A stretch of 64,000 bases of DNA, from the NCBI RefSeq assembly GCF_016342785.1, contig NZ_JAEINH010000008.1, positions 1 to 64,000 on the forward strand, given 5' to 3'. The translations under genes and the position numbers were made by a program. Origin of the DNA: Sanguibacter suaedae (lineage in GTDB: Bacteria; Actinomycetota; Actinomycetes; Actinomycetales; Cellulomonadaceae). The notes below the pieces were generated by a model. It worked only from the letters and a program-made list of their open reading frames with translations. It was not told the DNA's origin and made no database searches. Positions 26,230-36,137 of this stretch are shown here, piece by piece (the stretch's first letter is position 1; the number at the start of each line of letters is the position of its first letter).

Positions 26230-26984
26230 CACCGGCCGACGCGCGGCGCGGCCCACGCGCACCCCGAGGGGTCCTGCTCGTCCTCGCAGCAGGGTTCCTC
26301 GTCGGCGGGTGCGGCGTCGTCCCCGACGCACCCGGTCCCATGCCCGACTCCGTGGTGCCCTCCGAGCCTGCAGGCGCCGTGGCGGGGCCCGACGGGCACC
26401 TCTCCCCCGACGGCTTCGACGCCGCCCAGCGGATGGCGGTCCGCATCCGCAACGTCAGCTGCGCGGACGTGGTCCGTGGGACCGGGTTCGCGATCGACGA
26501 GAGGACACTCATCACGAACAAGCACGTCGTCGACGGGACCACGGAGATCCAGCTGAGCACCTACGACGGCCGCGACGTGAGCGTCACGAACTCCGGGGCG
26601 TCGTCGCTCGCGGACCTCGCCGTGGTGCGCACCGCCGAGGACCTCGACGCCTTCCCCGAGCTGGCCCCGACCGACCCGGCACCCGGAGACCCCGTCACCG
26701 TGGTGGGTTACCCCAACGGTGGACGGCTCACGGTGACGGACGGCACGGTCCTCGAGTACGGCTCGGACCCGCTCAACGCGAACCTCGGCCAGGTCCTCCT
26801 CACGGACGCACCCGTGGAACCCGGGAGCTCGGGATCAGCGGCCCTCGACTCGGAGGGTCGCGTCATCGGCGTGGTCTACGCGAAGAGCTCGACGGGGCAC
26901 AGCTACCTGGTCCCCGTGAGCACCCTGCGTGACCTCCTCGCCGACGACGCGGGATTCGTCCCGCAGGAGGTGCCCGCCTGCTGA
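26226..26984 (+). CDS. Trypsin-like serine protease, predicted lipoprotein
   Basis: A 252-residue secreted protease. The N-terminus is basic, then hydrophobic, then a lipobox LVGGC, so lipid anchoring outside the membrane is likely. The chymotrypsin-fold triad is visible: His in TLITNKHVVDG, Asp in SSLADLAVVRT and Ser in EPGSSGSAAL. There is no PDZ domain, unlike HtrA. The ATG overlaps the previous stop by 4 bases. Substrate is unknown; the neighbouring coiled-coil membrane protein is a candidate partner. Confidence 0.85.
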   Translation: MTPADARRGPRAPRGVLLVLAAGFLVGGCGVVPDAPGPMPDSVVPSEPAGAVAGPDGHLSPDGFDAAQRMAVRIRNVSCADVVRGTGFAIDERTLITNKHVVDGTTEIQLSTYDGRDVSVTNSGASSLADLAVVRTAEDLDAFPELAPTDPAPGDPVTVVGYPNGGRLTVTDGTVLEYGSDPLNANLGQVLLTDAPVEPGSSGSAALDSEGRVIGVVYAKSSTGHSYLVPVSTLRDLLADDAGFVPQEVPAC

Positions 26985-27041
26985 CCCCAGCGTATCGACC
27001 GATCTCGATCTTTCGATGCGACGGGTCAGGAAGCGCAGAGG

Positions 27042-27776
27042 TCAGGAGGCGCGACCGATGCGGAGCTCGAGCCCGTCGACCCGTTCGCTCACCACGTCGC
27101 TGCCCGCCAGCGCGGCGTTCACCTCCGCCAGGACCACGTCGAGCCGGGCCCGGGTGAGACCGGGATCGATGGCGAGCACGACGGCGACCTCGGCCGTGCG
27201 TCCGGGTTCCGCCCGGACCTTCGCCACGGAGGGCACCGGCGAGACCGCGGAGACGATCGCCTCCTCGACAGCAGGGTCGACGACGCCGCCCGACACCGCC
27301 GGGACCCAGGTGCGGCCCTGCGCGACGGACCACACGGCCGGTCTCGGGACGAGCGCGGTCGCCGGACCCGCCGGGTCCACGACGAGGAGGGCCCAGCCCT
27401 CGCTCACCGCCGACAGCGCGGCCCGCACCGCGTCGGTCGGGACCGGCCGGGCATCGGGCCGCCACGCCGTCATCGCTGCGACGCTCGTGAAGACCGGGAG
27501 GGCGCGACGCCCGTCCGGGGCCTCCAGCGCCACGACACCGGCCGAGGCCTCCTTGTCGACCGTGAGACCGTGCTCCCCCTCCCCGGCGCTCTCCAGCTGG
27601 GCGAGGACCGGCACGAGGACCCGCACCTCTGCGAGGCGGGCCACGACGTCCACCAGCGACCCGTGGCCTGCCGCGTGATCGGCGAGGAGCCGCGCGAGCT
27701 CCTCGTCGGCCGAGCCGTCGTCCCCCGCGAACGGGGACGCCCCGGGGAGCTCCCTGCCGGTCGGCTCCGACGTCAC
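27042..27776 (-). CDS. SseB-family protein
   Basis: A 244-residue protein with the SseB N-terminal domain ([11 protein letters not shown] and [19 protein letters not shown]) and a C-terminal enhancer-like domain ([21 protein letters not shown]). Function of the family is unclear. The GTG start overlaps the priA stop by 4 bases, so it belongs to the histidine operon transcript; this neighbourhood recurs in actinomycetes. Its 3' end converges on the protease gene with 57 bases between. Confidence 0.85.
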   Translation of the reverse strand: MTSEPTGRELPGASPFAGDDGSADEELARLLADHAAGHGSLVDVVARLAEVRVLVPVLAQLESAGEGEHGLTVDKEASAGVVALEAPDGRRALPVFTSVAAMTAWRPDARPVPTDAVRAALSAVSEGWALLVVDPAGPATALVPRPAVWSVAQGRTWVPAVSGGVVDPAVEEAIVSAVSPVPSVAKVRAEPGRTAEVAVVLAIDPGLTRARLDVVLAEVNAALAGSDVVSERVDGLELRIGRAS

Positions 27777-28504
27777 GCGCGGCCGGCGACGTCGAGCGCC
27801 TGCGGGAGCGTGAAGGCCCCCGCGTAGAGGGCCTTGCCCACGATGGTCCCCTCGACCCCGGAGGGCACCAGCTCACGGAGCGCCGCGAGGTCGTCGAGGC
27901 TCGAGATGCCCCCGGAGGCGACGACGGGGGCGTCGGTGCGCGCGCAGACGTCCCTCAGGAGATCGACGTTGGGGCCGCGCAGCGTGCCGTCCTTGGTGAC
28001 GTCGGTCACGACGTAGCGGGAGCAGCCCGCGTCCTCGAGGCGTGCGAGGACCTCCCAGAGGTCACCGCCCTCCTCCGTCCAGCCGCGGGCGGCGAGGGTC
28101 GTGCCGCGCACGTCGAGCCCCACAGCCACGGCGTCGCCGTGCTCGGCGATGACCTCGGCCGTCCACGCCGGGTTCTCCAGCGCGGCGGTCCCGAGGTTCA
28201 CACGAGCGCACCCGGTGGCGAGCGCGCGCGCCAGGGACTCGTCGTCGCGGATCCCGCCCGAGAGCTCGACCTTGACGTCGAGGCGACCGACGACCTCCGC
28301 GAGCAGATCGGCGTTCGAGCCGCGCCCGAAGGCCGCGTCGAGGTCGACGAGGTGGATCCACTCGGCCCCACCGCTCTGCCAGTCGAGGGCGGCCGCGAGC
28401 GGGTCGCCGTAGGACGTCTCGGAGCCCGCCTCGCCCTGGACGAGGCGCACGGCCTGACCGTCCGCGACGTCGACGGCGGGCAGGAGGATGAGACGGTCGG
28501 ACAT
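27773..28504 (-). CDS. priA: Phosphoribosyl isomerase (HisA, probably bifunctional PriA)
   Basis: A 243-residue (beta-alpha)8 barrel for the fourth histidine step, isomerisation of ProFAR. The catalytic aspartates are in [18 protein letters not shown] and [12 protein letters not shown]. In actinomycetes that lack trpF the same enzyme also does the tryptophan-pathway isomerisation. The sequence looks like that PriA group, but the trp genes lie outside the window. It follows hisH after 77 bases. Confidence 0.93.
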   Translation of the reverse strand: MSDRLILLPAVDVADGQAVRLVQGEAGSETSYGDPLAAALDWQSGGAEWIHLVDLDAAFGRGSNADLLAEVVGRLDVKVELSGGIRDDESLARALATGCARVNLGTAALENPAWTAEVIAEHGDAVAVGLDVRGTTLAARGWTEEGGDLWEVLARLEDAGCSRYVVTDVTKDGTLRGPNVDLLRDVCARTDAPVVASGGISSLDDLAALRELVPSGVEGTIVGKALYAGAFTLPQALDVAGRA

Positions 28505-28581
28505 GGATGGATCCTCTCGGAGGTGCGGGGCGAGCACGACGGCTCAGGGAAGCTGTGGGCGACGGGCCCGTGGACGGACCG

Positions 28582-29229
28582 TCAGAGCGTCGCCAACCAG
28601 TTGCGCAGCAGCTGTGCGCCGGCGTCACCCGACTTCTCCGGGTGGAACTGCGTCGCGGACAGCGGGCCGTTCTCGACGGCGGCCACGAAGCGGCCCCCGT
28701 GGTCGGACCAGGTGACCAACGGCGCGGCGAACCGCCCCGTCGGGTCCTCGGCCGTCCCGAGCCGGAAGCTGCGGGCCGCGTAGGAGTGGACGAAGTAGAA
28801 GCGCTCGTCCTCGAGCCCGGCGAACAGCGTCGAGCCCTCGGGGACGTCGACGGTGTCCCATCCCATGTGGGGCACCACCGGGGCCTCGAGGCGGTCGACC
28901 AGGCCGGGCCACTGGCCCAGGCCGTCGGCGCGCACGCCGTGCTCGTCGCCCTCGTCGAACATGACCTGCATGCCGACGCAGATGCCGAGCACGGGGCGAC
29001 CGCCGGCGAGGCGACGCTCGACGATCTGGTCCCCCCGCACGGACCGCAGCCCGTCCATGACGGCCGCGAAGGCTCCGACGCCCGGGACGACGAGGCCGTC
29101 GGCCTCCGCGGCGGCGCGCGCGTCGGCGGTGAGCTCCACGCGGGCACCGGCGCGCTCGAGCGACCGCACCGCCGACCGGACGTTGCCGAAACCGTAGTCG
29201 AGGACGACGACGGACGGGTGGGTGGTCAT
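28582..29229 (-). CDS. hisH: Imidazole glycerol phosphate synthase, glutaminase subunit
   Basis: Class I glutamine amidotransferase that feeds ammonia to HisF. The 215-residue protein has the nucleophile in [10 protein letters not shown] and the His/Glu pair in FHPEKSG. The N-terminal [12 protein letters not shown] is typical. The start lies one base after the stop of the unknown gene between hisB and hisH. hisF is not in the window. Confidence 0.95.
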   Translation of the reverse strand: MTTHPSVVVLDYGFGNVRSAVRSLERAGARVELTADARAAAEADGLVVPGVGAFAAVMDGLRSVRGDQIVERRLAGGRPVLGICVGMQVMFDEGDEHGVRADGLGQWPGLVDRLEAPVVPHMGWDTVDVPEGSTLFAGLEDERFYFVHSYAARSFRLGTAEDPTGRFAAPLVTWSDHGGRFVAAVENGPLSATQFHPEKSGDAGAQLLRNWLATL

Positions 29230-29230
29230 G

Positions 29231-29713
29231 TCAGCTCCCGGGAGGTGTGGTTCGTGGTGCGCGGGCGGAGCGTGGCGGACGCGCCGCCCGGGCCGTCGCC
29301 GCGAGCCGGCGTGCCGCCTTCCAGCGCGACATGCCGACGCTCGAGACGACGCCCTCGACGTCGCCGACCTGGCGGGCGCCCAGGAGGATGTCCTCGAGCT
29401 CGTGGGGCGCGCCGTCGAGCACGAGCGCCGGCGCGAGCGACCCAGTCCGCTCCCCCGCCTGCCACTGGGACGCGGACACCTGACCGTCCTGCGCCTCGAA
29501 GAGGATGAGCGGGACGCTGCGCACGAGGGCGGAGACGGCCTTGGCGAGCTCCTGGGGGGCGTCGCCGGAGGCGTCACGGCACACCGCGTAGGAGCCGACG
29601 GGTGAGGTGACGGCGTCCACCGCGATGCGGCTCATGGCGCACGCGGCGGCGAGCGCGTCGGCCGTGGCGATCTGGGTGAGGACGACCGCGACCTTCGGTG
29701 CCTGCGCGGTCAC
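29231..29713 (-). CDS. Unknown protein encoded inside the his operon
   Basis: I do not recognise this 160-residue protein. No membrane segment or signal peptide is seen. The core (about residues 5-115) alternates hydrophobic strands and helices, for example [18 protein letters not shown] and [17 protein letters not shown]. The C-terminus is arginine-rich. The GTG start overlaps hisB by 4 bases and hisH begins one base after its stop, so it is translated with them. A role tied to histidine synthesis or its control is an inference from position only. Confidence 0.75.
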   Translation of the reverse strand: MTAQAPKVAVVLTQIATADALAAACAMSRIAVDAVTSPVGSYAVCRDASGDAPQELAKAVSALVRSVPLILFEAQDGQVSASQWQAGERTGSLAPALVLDGAPHELEDILLGARQVGDVEGVVSSVGMSRWKAARRLAATARAARPPRSARAPRTTPPGS

Positions 29714-30324
29714 AGGGCGCCCTTGGTGGACGGGATGCCCTCGACCCGGGCGTCGGGCTCCACGGCGGCCCGCAGCGCGCGTGCGAGCGCCTTGAACTGC
29801 GCCTCGACGATGTGGTGCGGGTCCCGTCCGGCGAGCACCCGCATGTGGATGCAGATCCCCGCGTGGTGGGCGATCGACTCGAGGACGTGCCGGGTGAGCG
29901 ACCCGGTGAAGTGGCCGCCGATGAGGTGGTACTCCTGACCGGCGGGCTCGCCGGTGTGCACGAGGTAGGGCCGTCCCGAGACGTCGACGACGGCCTGGGC
30001 GAGCGCCTCGTCGAGGGGCACGAGTGCGTCGCCGAACCGGGCGATGCCCGCCTTGTCCCCGAGCGCCACCCGCAGGGCCTCGCCCAGCGCGATCGCGACG
30101 TCCTCGACGGTGTGGTGGGCGTCGATGTGGGTGTCGCCTGTGGCCTTCACGGTGAGGTCGACGAGCGAGTGCTTGCCGAGGGCCGTGAGCATGTGGTCGT
30201 AGAACGGCACGGTCGTGGACACGTCGGTCCGTCCCGAGCCGTCGAGGTCGATCTCGACGAGCACGCTCGACTCGCTCGTCGTGCGCTCGATGCGGCCCGT
30301 CCTGGTCGTCCGGTCTGCGCTCAC
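29710..30324 (-). CDS. hisB: Imidazoleglycerol-phosphate dehydratase
   Basis: Sixth histidine step, a manganese enzyme of 204 residues and monofunctional (no phosphatase domain). The metal-binding histidine motifs are DAHHTVEDV and [11 protein letters not shown], with [13 protein letters not shown] at the substrate end. The GTG start overlaps the hisC stop by 4 bases. Confidence 0.96.
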   Translation of the reverse strand: MSADRTTRTGRIERTTSESSVLVEIDLDGSGRTDVSTTVPFYDHMLTALGKHSLVDLTVKATGDTHIDAHHTVEDVAIALGEALRVALGDKAGIARFGDALVPLDEALAQAVVDVSGRPYLVHTGEPAGQEYHLIGGHFTGSLTRHVLESIAHHAGICIHMRVLAGRDPHHIVEAQFKALARALRAAVEPDARVEGIPSTKGAL

Positions 30325-31472
30325 AGCCCTGCCACCTCCACAAGTGCGTCCTTGAACGCTGTCATGTCCTGCGGGGTACCGATGGATACCCGCAACCACC
30401 CGTCGGGGCCGGTCTCCCGGACGAGGACCCCTCGGTCGAGAAGACCCTGCCACACGGCGTGGCGGTCGTCGAACGTGCCGAAGAGCACGAAGTTCGCGTC
30501 GGTGTCGGCGACGTCGAGCGGGACGCCGTCCCGCGTGCGAGCACGGAGCCACGCGACGGTCGCGTCGCGCTCGGTCCGCAGCGCGTCGACCTGCGCGAGG
30601 AGCGCCGTCGAGTGCCGCAGGGCGGCTCGGGCGACCGCCTGGGTGACGGCGGACAGGTGGTACGGGAGACGGACGACGCGCAGCACGTCCACGAGGTCCC
30701 TGGACGCCGCGAGGTACCCGACGCGGGCGCCGGCGAGCGCGAACGCCTTGGACATGGTGCGGCTCACCGCGAGGTTCGGGTACTCCTCGAGGAGCTCGAG
30801 CGCGGACGGCACGCCGATGCGCCGGAACTCGCCGTACGCCTCGTCGACGACGACGACGGCGGGCGCCCCGTCGACGTCCACCTCGAGCGCCGCGTCGCAG
30901 ACGGCCCGAACCGTGGCGAGCGGGAGCGTCGTGCCGGTCGGGTTGTTCGGGCTGGTGAGGAGGATCACGGACGGCTGGTGGGTCGCCACCGCGGCACGCG
31001 CCGCGTCGACGTCCACCGTGAAGTCCTCCGCCCGGCGTCCGGCGACCCACTCGGTAAGGGTGTCACGGGCGTACTCGGGGTACATCGAGTAGGTGGGCGC
31101 GAAGGACAGGACGCGACGCCCGGGGCCACCGAAGGCCTGCAGGAGGTGCAGCATCACCTCGTTGGAGCCGTTCGCGGCCCAGACCTGCTCCGGCGCGACC
31201 CGCACGCCCGACTCGGACGCGAGGTAGTCGGCGAGGTCCGCCCGCAGGCCGAGGAACTCGCGGTCCGGGTAGCGGTTGAGCGTCCCGGCCGCGGCGGCGA
31301 CGTCGGCGGCGATGCTCGCGACGACGTCCGCGTCGGGCGGGTACGGGTTCTCGTTGACGTTGAGCAGGTGCGGGACGTCGAGCTGGGGGGCACCGTAGGG
31401 CTCGGTCCCGACGATGCCGGGACGCACGGGCAGGCGGAGGGAGCGCCCGGGGGCGCTGGCGGGTGACGTCAC
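30321..31472 (-). CDS. hisC: Histidinol-phosphate aminotransferase
   Basis: PLP class I/II aminotransferase of 383 residues. The PLP lysine lies in [16 protein letters not shown], with [11 protein letters not shown] and [11 protein letters not shown] at the cofactor ring. It starts with GTG six bases after a TAGACT box and no ribosome site, so the hisCB-x-HA transcript is probably leaderless. In most actinomycetes hisD directly precedes hisC; here about 7 kb of other genes separate them. Confidence 0.95.
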   Translation of the reverse strand: MTSPASAPGRSLRLPVRPGIVGTEPYGAPQLDVPHLLNVNENPYPPDADVVASIAADVAAAAGTLNRYPDREFLGLRADLADYLASESGVRVAPEQVWAANGSNEVMLHLLQAFGGPGRRVLSFAPTYSMYPEYARDTLTEWVAGRRAEDFTVDVDAARAAVATHQPSVILLTSPNNPTGTTLPLATVRAVCDAALEVDVDGAPAVVVVDEAYGEFRRIGVPSALELLEEYPNLAVSRTMSKAFALAGARVGYLAASRDLVDVLRVVRLPYHLSAVTQAVARAALRHSTALLAQVDALRTERDATVAWLRARTRDGVPLDVADTDANFVLFGTFDDRHAVWQGLLDRGVLVRETGPDGWLRVSIGTPQDMTAFKDALVEVAGL

Positions 31473-31478
31473 GGGACC

Positions 31479-31484
31479 AGTCTA
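31479..31484 (-). promoter_or_regulatory. -10 box of the hisC operon, leaderless type
   Basis: TAGACT, then six bases, then the GTG of hisC. It diverges from the recQ promoter 109 bases away. The separate promoter explains how hisC is expressed without hisD upstream. Confidence 0.55.
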
Positions 31485-31592
31485 GGGAGCCTGTCGAGGC
31501 GGATCGTGCGCCGTCCACCTGGCGACAGGGCCCGGCGCGCCGACTCCGTCCACAGGACCTGCGCCGGTGCGTGGTCCTGCGGTCCGGGTCTC

Positions 31593-31598
31593 TAGGCT
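31593..31598 (+). promoter_or_regulatory. -10 box of recQ, leaderless type
   Basis: TAGGCT, then six bases, then the ATG of recQ. It is the same hexamer and spacing as at the 81-residue gene. No ribosome site lies between. Confidence 0.55.
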
Positions 31599-31604
31599 GG
31601 GCAC

Positions 31605-34256
31605 ATGACCACACCCGGCGAGCCCGACCCCACCGTGCCCGACGCCGCACCCGCCACGGACGGTACGCCCGCCCCCCGGGAACGGCCCAAGGGGCCCAAG
31701 CGGTGGGGCGTCGAGCCCGACTGGTCGAAGCTCCCGAGCACGCCGCGCCGGCGTGTCGTGGCGGACGTCCCGGAGTGGGGTGCGTCGTCCTTCGACGCCC
31801 GTCAGATGGTGAGCCCCCCCGAGCCGGACCCCGCACCGGCTCCTGCACCTTCGCCCGCGCCTGCGGCTCGACCGGACGCCCCTGTGCCGGCTCCAGCTCC
31901 TGCGCCCGCTCCCCGGCCGGAGCGTCCGGCCAGGCCCGTCAGCGCACCCGAGGACCCGTACGCCGACGTGCCGTTCTTCGACGAGCCGGTCGACTTCGAC
32001 GGCGACGGGATGGTCGGACCGCCGGAGCAGGACCACGACCCCCGAACGGAGACCGCCCCGGGTCCCGGGGTCGGAGCGAGCGCGCCACCCCTGCCGCGCG
32101 GCACGGCGCGCCCCGTCGTGGGCGACGAGGAGGACCTGCGCGAGGAGGCCGAGGCCGCGCTGCGGCGCCTCGTCGGGCGGGACGACGCACGGCTGCGGGA
32201 CGACCAGTGGCGGGCGATCGACGCGCTGGTGAGCGAGCATCGGCGGGCCCTCGTCGTGCAGCGCACGGGATGGGGCAAGTCGGCCGTGTACTTCGTGTCG
32301 ACGGCGCTCCTGCGGGCCCGGGGTGCCGGGCCGACGATCATCGTGTCGCCCCTCCTCGCGCTCATGCGCGACCAGATCGCCGCCGCCGGACGGGCGGGCA
32401 TCCGGGCCGCGACGATCAACTCCGCGAACGTCACCGAGTGGGACGAGATCCACGCCCGCATCTCGGCCGGGGAGGTCGACGTGCTGCTCTGCTCGCCGGA
32501 ACGCCTCAACAACCCGGGTTTCAGGGACGAGGTGCTGCCGCGCCTTGCGGCCGACGCCGGTCTCGTGGTGGTCGACGAGGCGCACTGCGTCTCCGACTGG
32601 GGCCACGACTTCCGGCCCGACTACCGCCGCATCCGCACGCTCCTCGCCGAGCTGCCCGTCGGGATCCCGGTCCTGGCGACGACCGCGACGGCCAACGCCC
32701 GCGTCACCGCGGACGTCGCCGAGCAGCTCGAGACGACCGGGCACGAGGACGCCCGCAGCGACGTGCTCGTGCTCCGTGGCGGCCTCGACCGCGAGTCGCT
32801 GCACCTCGGGGTCCTGCGCCTCGGAGACCAACCGACGCGCGTCGCGTGGCTGCTCGAGTTCCTCGCCGCCACGGACGGCTCCGGCATCGTGTACTGCCTC
32901 ACGGTCTCCGTCGCGGAGCAGGTCGCCGCACAGCTCAGGGAGGCCGGTGTCGCGGTGGCCGCGTACACCGGCCGGACGGACCCCACGGAGCGGGAGTCCC
33001 TCGAGGCGGACCTCAAGGAGAACCGCGTCAAGGCGCTCGTCGCGACGTCCGCCCTGGGCATGGGCTTCGACAAGCCCGACCTCGCCTTCGTGGTCCACAT
33101 GGGCGCCCCGAGCTCGCCGATCGCCTACTACCAGCAGGTGGGCCGTGCAGGGCGCGGGGTCGACGAGGCCGTCGTCGTGCTGCTCCCCGGTGAGGAGGAC
33201 GCCCGGATCTGGGAGTACTTCGGGTCCCTCGCGTTCCCGGAGGAACGGCAGGTGCGGGCGACGCTCGACGCCCTCGAACGCGGCGGCACCCAGTCCGCCC
33301 AGCTCCTGGAGACGCAGGTGGACCTCACGCGCTCGCGGCTGGAGATGATGCTCAAGGTCCTCGACGTCGACGGTGCCGTGAAGCGCGTCAAGGGTGGCTG
33401 GGAGTCCACCGGCGCGGGGTGGACGTACGACGCCGAGCGGTACGCCCGAGTGGAGCAGGCGCGCCTCGCGGAGCAGCGGACGATGGTCGATTACGTCTCC
33501 ACGGACGGGTGCCGCATGGCCTTCCTCCGTGCGACGCTCGACGACCCCGAGCTCGAGGCGGGGACCCGGTGCGGGCGGTGCGACAACTGCGGCGGTGTGA
33601 CCCTGCCGTCGGCCCCCACACGAGAGCACGTCGCCCAGGCACGGAAGGCCATGGACGTCCCCGGCGTGGTCGTCGAGCCCCGGAGGATGTGGCCCTCGGG
33701 GATGCCGGGACTGGGCGTGGAGCTCAAGGGGAAGATCCCGCCCGCCGAGCAGGCCCGCCCCGGGAGGGCGGTCGCCCGGCTCGACGGGCTCGGCTGGTCG
33801 CAACCCCTGCGCGAGCTCTTCGCGCCCGGCACCCCTGACGGGGAGGTGCCGGTGCACCTGCGCAAGGCGGCGGTGCAGGTCCTTGACGCGTGGCCCGAGG
33901 GCACAACGGTCGACGGGGTGGTGGCGATCCGGTCCACCACGCGTCCCGAGCTCGTCTCCCACCTGGCGCAGGGCCTGGCCCGGTACCTGGGCAAGCCGTT
34001 CGTCGGCACCGTCGGGCCCTCGCCCGAGCACGAGGCGCCCGGACGCCACGACGTGAACTCCGCCATGCGGCTCGCCGGCGTCGCCCAGCGGCTCACGCTC
34101 GAGCTGTCGCCCGCCGCGCGCACAGGGCTCGCCGGTCGCTCCATCCTCCTCGTCGACGACCTCACGGCCTCCGGGTGGACCCTCGCCGTCGCGACGCGAC
34201 TCCTCACGGAGCACGGGGCGACGGGAGTGCAGCCCTTCGTCCTCGCCCAGCGCTGA
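31605..34256 (+). CDS. RecQ-type DNA helicase fused to a phosphoribosyltransferase-like domain
   Basis: An 883-residue protein in four parts. Residues 1-175 are Pro/Ala-rich and acidic, probably disordered. Residues 180-560 are the SF2 helicase: DDQWRAI near 200, Walker A RTGWGKS at 220-226, DEAH at 324-327, and ATSALGMGFDKPD and YYQQVGRAGRG in the second lobe. A RecQ-type zinc knuckle follows (CRMAFLR, then CGRCDNC). The last part is a PRTase-like fold ending in the PRPP-binding loop LLVDDLTASGWT near 848-860. There is no HRDC domain. It unwinds DNA by homology; the role of the PRTase tail is unknown. Confidence 0.9.
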   Translation: MTTPGEPDPTVPDAAPATDGTPAPRERPKGPKRWGVEPDWSKLPSTPRRRVVADVPEWGASSFDARQMVSPPEPDPAPAPAPSPAPAARPDAPVPAPAPAPAPRPERPARPVSAPEDPYADVPFFDEPVDFDGDGMVGPPEQDHDPRTETAPGPGVGASAPPLPRGTARPVVGDEEDLREEAEAALRRLVGRDDARLRDDQWRAIDALVSEHRRALVVQRTGWGKSAVYFVSTALLRARGAGPTIIVSPLLALMRDQIAAAGRAGIRAATINSANVTEWDEIHARISAGEVDVLLCSPERLNNPGFRDEVLPRLAADAGLVVVDEAHCVSDWGHDFRPDYRRIRTLLAELPVGIPVLATTATANARVTADVAEQLETTGHEDARSDVLVLRGGLDRESLHLGVLRLGDQPTRVAWLLEFLAATDGSGIVYCLTVSVAEQVAAQLREAGVAVAAYTGRTDPTERESLEADLKENRVKALVATSALGMGFDKPDLAFVVHMGAPSSPIAYYQQVGRAGRGVDEAVVVLLPGEEDARIWEYFGSLAFPEERQVRATLDALERGGTQSAQLLETQVDLTRSRLEMMLKVLDVDGAVKRVKGGWESTGAGWTYDAERYARVEQARLAEQRTMVDYVSTDGCRMAFLRATLDDPELEAGTRCGRCDNCGGVTLPSAPTREHVAQARKAMDVPGVVVEPRRMWPSGMPGLGVELKGKIPPAEQARPGRAVARLDGLGWSQPLRELFAPGTPDGEVPVHLRKAAVQVLDAWPEGTTVDGVVAIRSTTRPELVSHLAQGLARYLGKPFVGTVGPSPEHEAPGRHDVNSAMRLAGVAQRLTLELSPAARTGLAGRSILLVDDLTASGWTLAVATRLLTEHGATGVQPFVLAQR

Positions 34257-34282
34257 CGGGAACCGCGGCGGTCCGGCAGTGC

Positions 34283-36076
34283 TCAGCGCCCGGCTGCGTA
34301 CCCCTGAGCGCCGCGCGGGTTCGCCGCGGCGCTCAGCCGGCCCGTCCGCGGGTCACGGCTGACGCTCGACAGGCGCCCGAGCGACCACTCTCCCGCGAGC
34401 GTCACGTGGTGCCCGCGCCGCCGGAGCCCGTCGACCACGTCGGACCCGAGCCGGTCCTCGACGACGGCACCCCCCGGTGTCCAGGTCCGGGGCCAAAACG
34501 ACGACGGGACGGAGGTGGTGTGGAGGGCCGGGGCGTCGATGGCCTGCTGGGGGCTGTAGCCGCCGACGATGGTACGCAGGAGGTAGAGGAGCTGCCACTG
34601 GTCCTGCTGGTCACCACCCGGCGACCCGAGCGCGCTCACCGGCAGCCCGTCACGGAGCACGAGCGTCGGCGTGAGCGTGGTCCGCGGGCGGCGCCCCGGG
34701 CGCAGGCTCGACGGGGCGCCCTCCGTGAGCCACGTCATCTGGAGCCTCGTGCCCAGGCAGAAACCGAGCCCGGGCACGGTCGGCGACGACTGGAGCCACC
34801 CCCCGGACGGGGTCACGGCGACCATGTTGCCCCACCGGTCGACGACGTCCACGTGGCACGTGTCGCCCCGCGTCTCGCCGTCCCGGGCGACGGTCGGCTC
34901 CCCCGCGCCTTCGACGACGCCGTGGGGTCCCTCCTCGACGAGGGGCGGAGCGAATGGCTCGTGGCCCGGCACGTCGCTCGGCCGTATCCGGTGGGAGACC
35001 TCGTCGCCGAGGAGCGCGCGTCGACGTGCGGCATGGTCCGGGGAGAGCAGCACCGCGAGGAGGTCGGGCGCCACGTCGTGCCCGTAGTAGGCCTCGCGGT
35101 CGGCGAGCGCCAGCTTCTGCACCTCGAGGACCGTGTGGGCACCGAGCTCCGTCGACGGGTCGAGGGCCTCGTCGGGGAGGCCCTCGAGGATCGCCAGCGC
35201 CTGCAGGAGGGCGGGTCCCTGCGTCCAGGGACCCGCCTTGGCGATGGTGGAGCCGCGGAAGTCGAGCGTCACGGCCGGCTCGACGGTGGCCGCGAAGGAC
35301 GCGACGTCGGCGGCCGTGAGGACCCCGGCGTGGACGGTCCCGCTGGAGTGGCGGTGCGGCCGGCGCGCCGCAGCCTCGAGCTGCCGTGCCACGTGGCCGT
35401 GCTTCCACTCGGCGCGGGCGGCCTGGATGCGCGCCTCCCGGGTCCGCGCTCCGCGGCCTGCCGACACGAGCCGTCCGAGGGTGTCGGCGTACGCGTGGTT
35501 GCGGATGATCTCCCCCGGGTGCGGCGGGCGCCCGTGCGGCATCCACAGGTCCGCCGAGGTGGTCCAGTGGTCCTGGAAGAGCCGGGCGACCGTCGCCACG
35601 GTGGCCGCGACGCGCGGCAGGACCGGGTGACCGTCGCGCGCCATGGTGATCGTGTAGGCGAGGACGTCGGCGAGCTCCCACGTGCCGTGCTCGAGGAGCA
35701 TGAGCAACCAGGCGTCGACCGCGCCGGGGACGGCGGCGGCGAGCGCGCCCGCACCGGGCACGAGGTCGAGGCCCTCTCCCCGCAGGTGGGCGATGCTCGC
35801 CCCGTCGGGCGCGGGGCCCTGCCCGGCGAGGACACGCGGGGTCGGGTCGGACGCCGTCGCGAAGATCCCCACGAGGTCGCCACCCGGGCCGTTGAGGTGG
35901 GGCTCGACGACGTGCAGGACGAACCCGGCGGCGACGGCCGCGTCGAACGCGTTGCCGCCGCGCTCGAGGACCGACTGGGCCGTGCCGGTCGCCGACCAAT
36001 GGGTGGATGCGGACATCCCGAAGGTGCCCTGGAGGGTCGGGCGGGTGGTGAAGGCCGAGGGGGGCACGAAGGCCAT
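34283..36076 (-). CDS. Gamma-glutamyltransferase family protein
   Basis: Ntn-hydrolase of 597 residues related to gamma-glutamyltranspeptidase. The autocleavage threonine is expected in RGDTCHVDVVD, where the classical family has TTH. The large-subunit NGPGGDLVGIF and the small-subunit LGSPGGDQQDQWQL blocks are present. No signal peptide is visible, so it may be cytoplasmic. The ATG has a strong AGGAGG site. It lies between convergent recQ and an MFS gene in the same direction. It could act on glutathione-like or other gamma-glutamyl compounds; this is not settled by sequence. Confidence 0.87.
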   Translation of the reverse strand: MAFVPPSAFTTRPTLQGTFGMSASTHWSATGTAQSVLERGGNAFDAAVAAGFVLHVVEPHLNGPGGDLVGIFATASDPTPRVLAGQGPAPDGASIAHLRGEGLDLVPGAGALAAAVPGAVDAWLLMLLEHGTWELADVLAYTITMARDGHPVLPRVAATVATVARLFQDHWTTSADLWMPHGRPPHPGEIIRNHAYADTLGRLVSAGRGARTREARIQAARAEWKHGHVARQLEAAARRPHRHSSGTVHAGVLTAADVASFAATVEPAVTLDFRGSTIAKAGPWTQGPALLQALAILEGLPDEALDPSTELGAHTVLEVQKLALADREAYYGHDVAPDLLAVLLSPDHAARRRALLGDEVSHRIRPSDVPGHEPFAPPLVEEGPHGVVEGAGEPTVARDGETRGDTCHVDVVDRWGNMVAVTPSGGWLQSSPTVPGLGFCLGTRLQMTWLTEGAPSSLRPGRRPRTTLTPTLVLRDGLPVSALGSPGGDQQDQWQLLYLLRTIVGGYSPQQAIDAPALHTTSVPSSFWPRTWTPGGAVVEDRLGSDVVDGLRRRGHHVTLAGEWSLGRLSSVSRDPRTGRLSAAANPRGAQGYAAGR

Positions 36077-36137
36077 CGGGTCCTCCTGTCGTGGTGCGAG
36101 CGGGCGCGGGACGGCGAGGGCGGGCGAGGCTCCCAAC

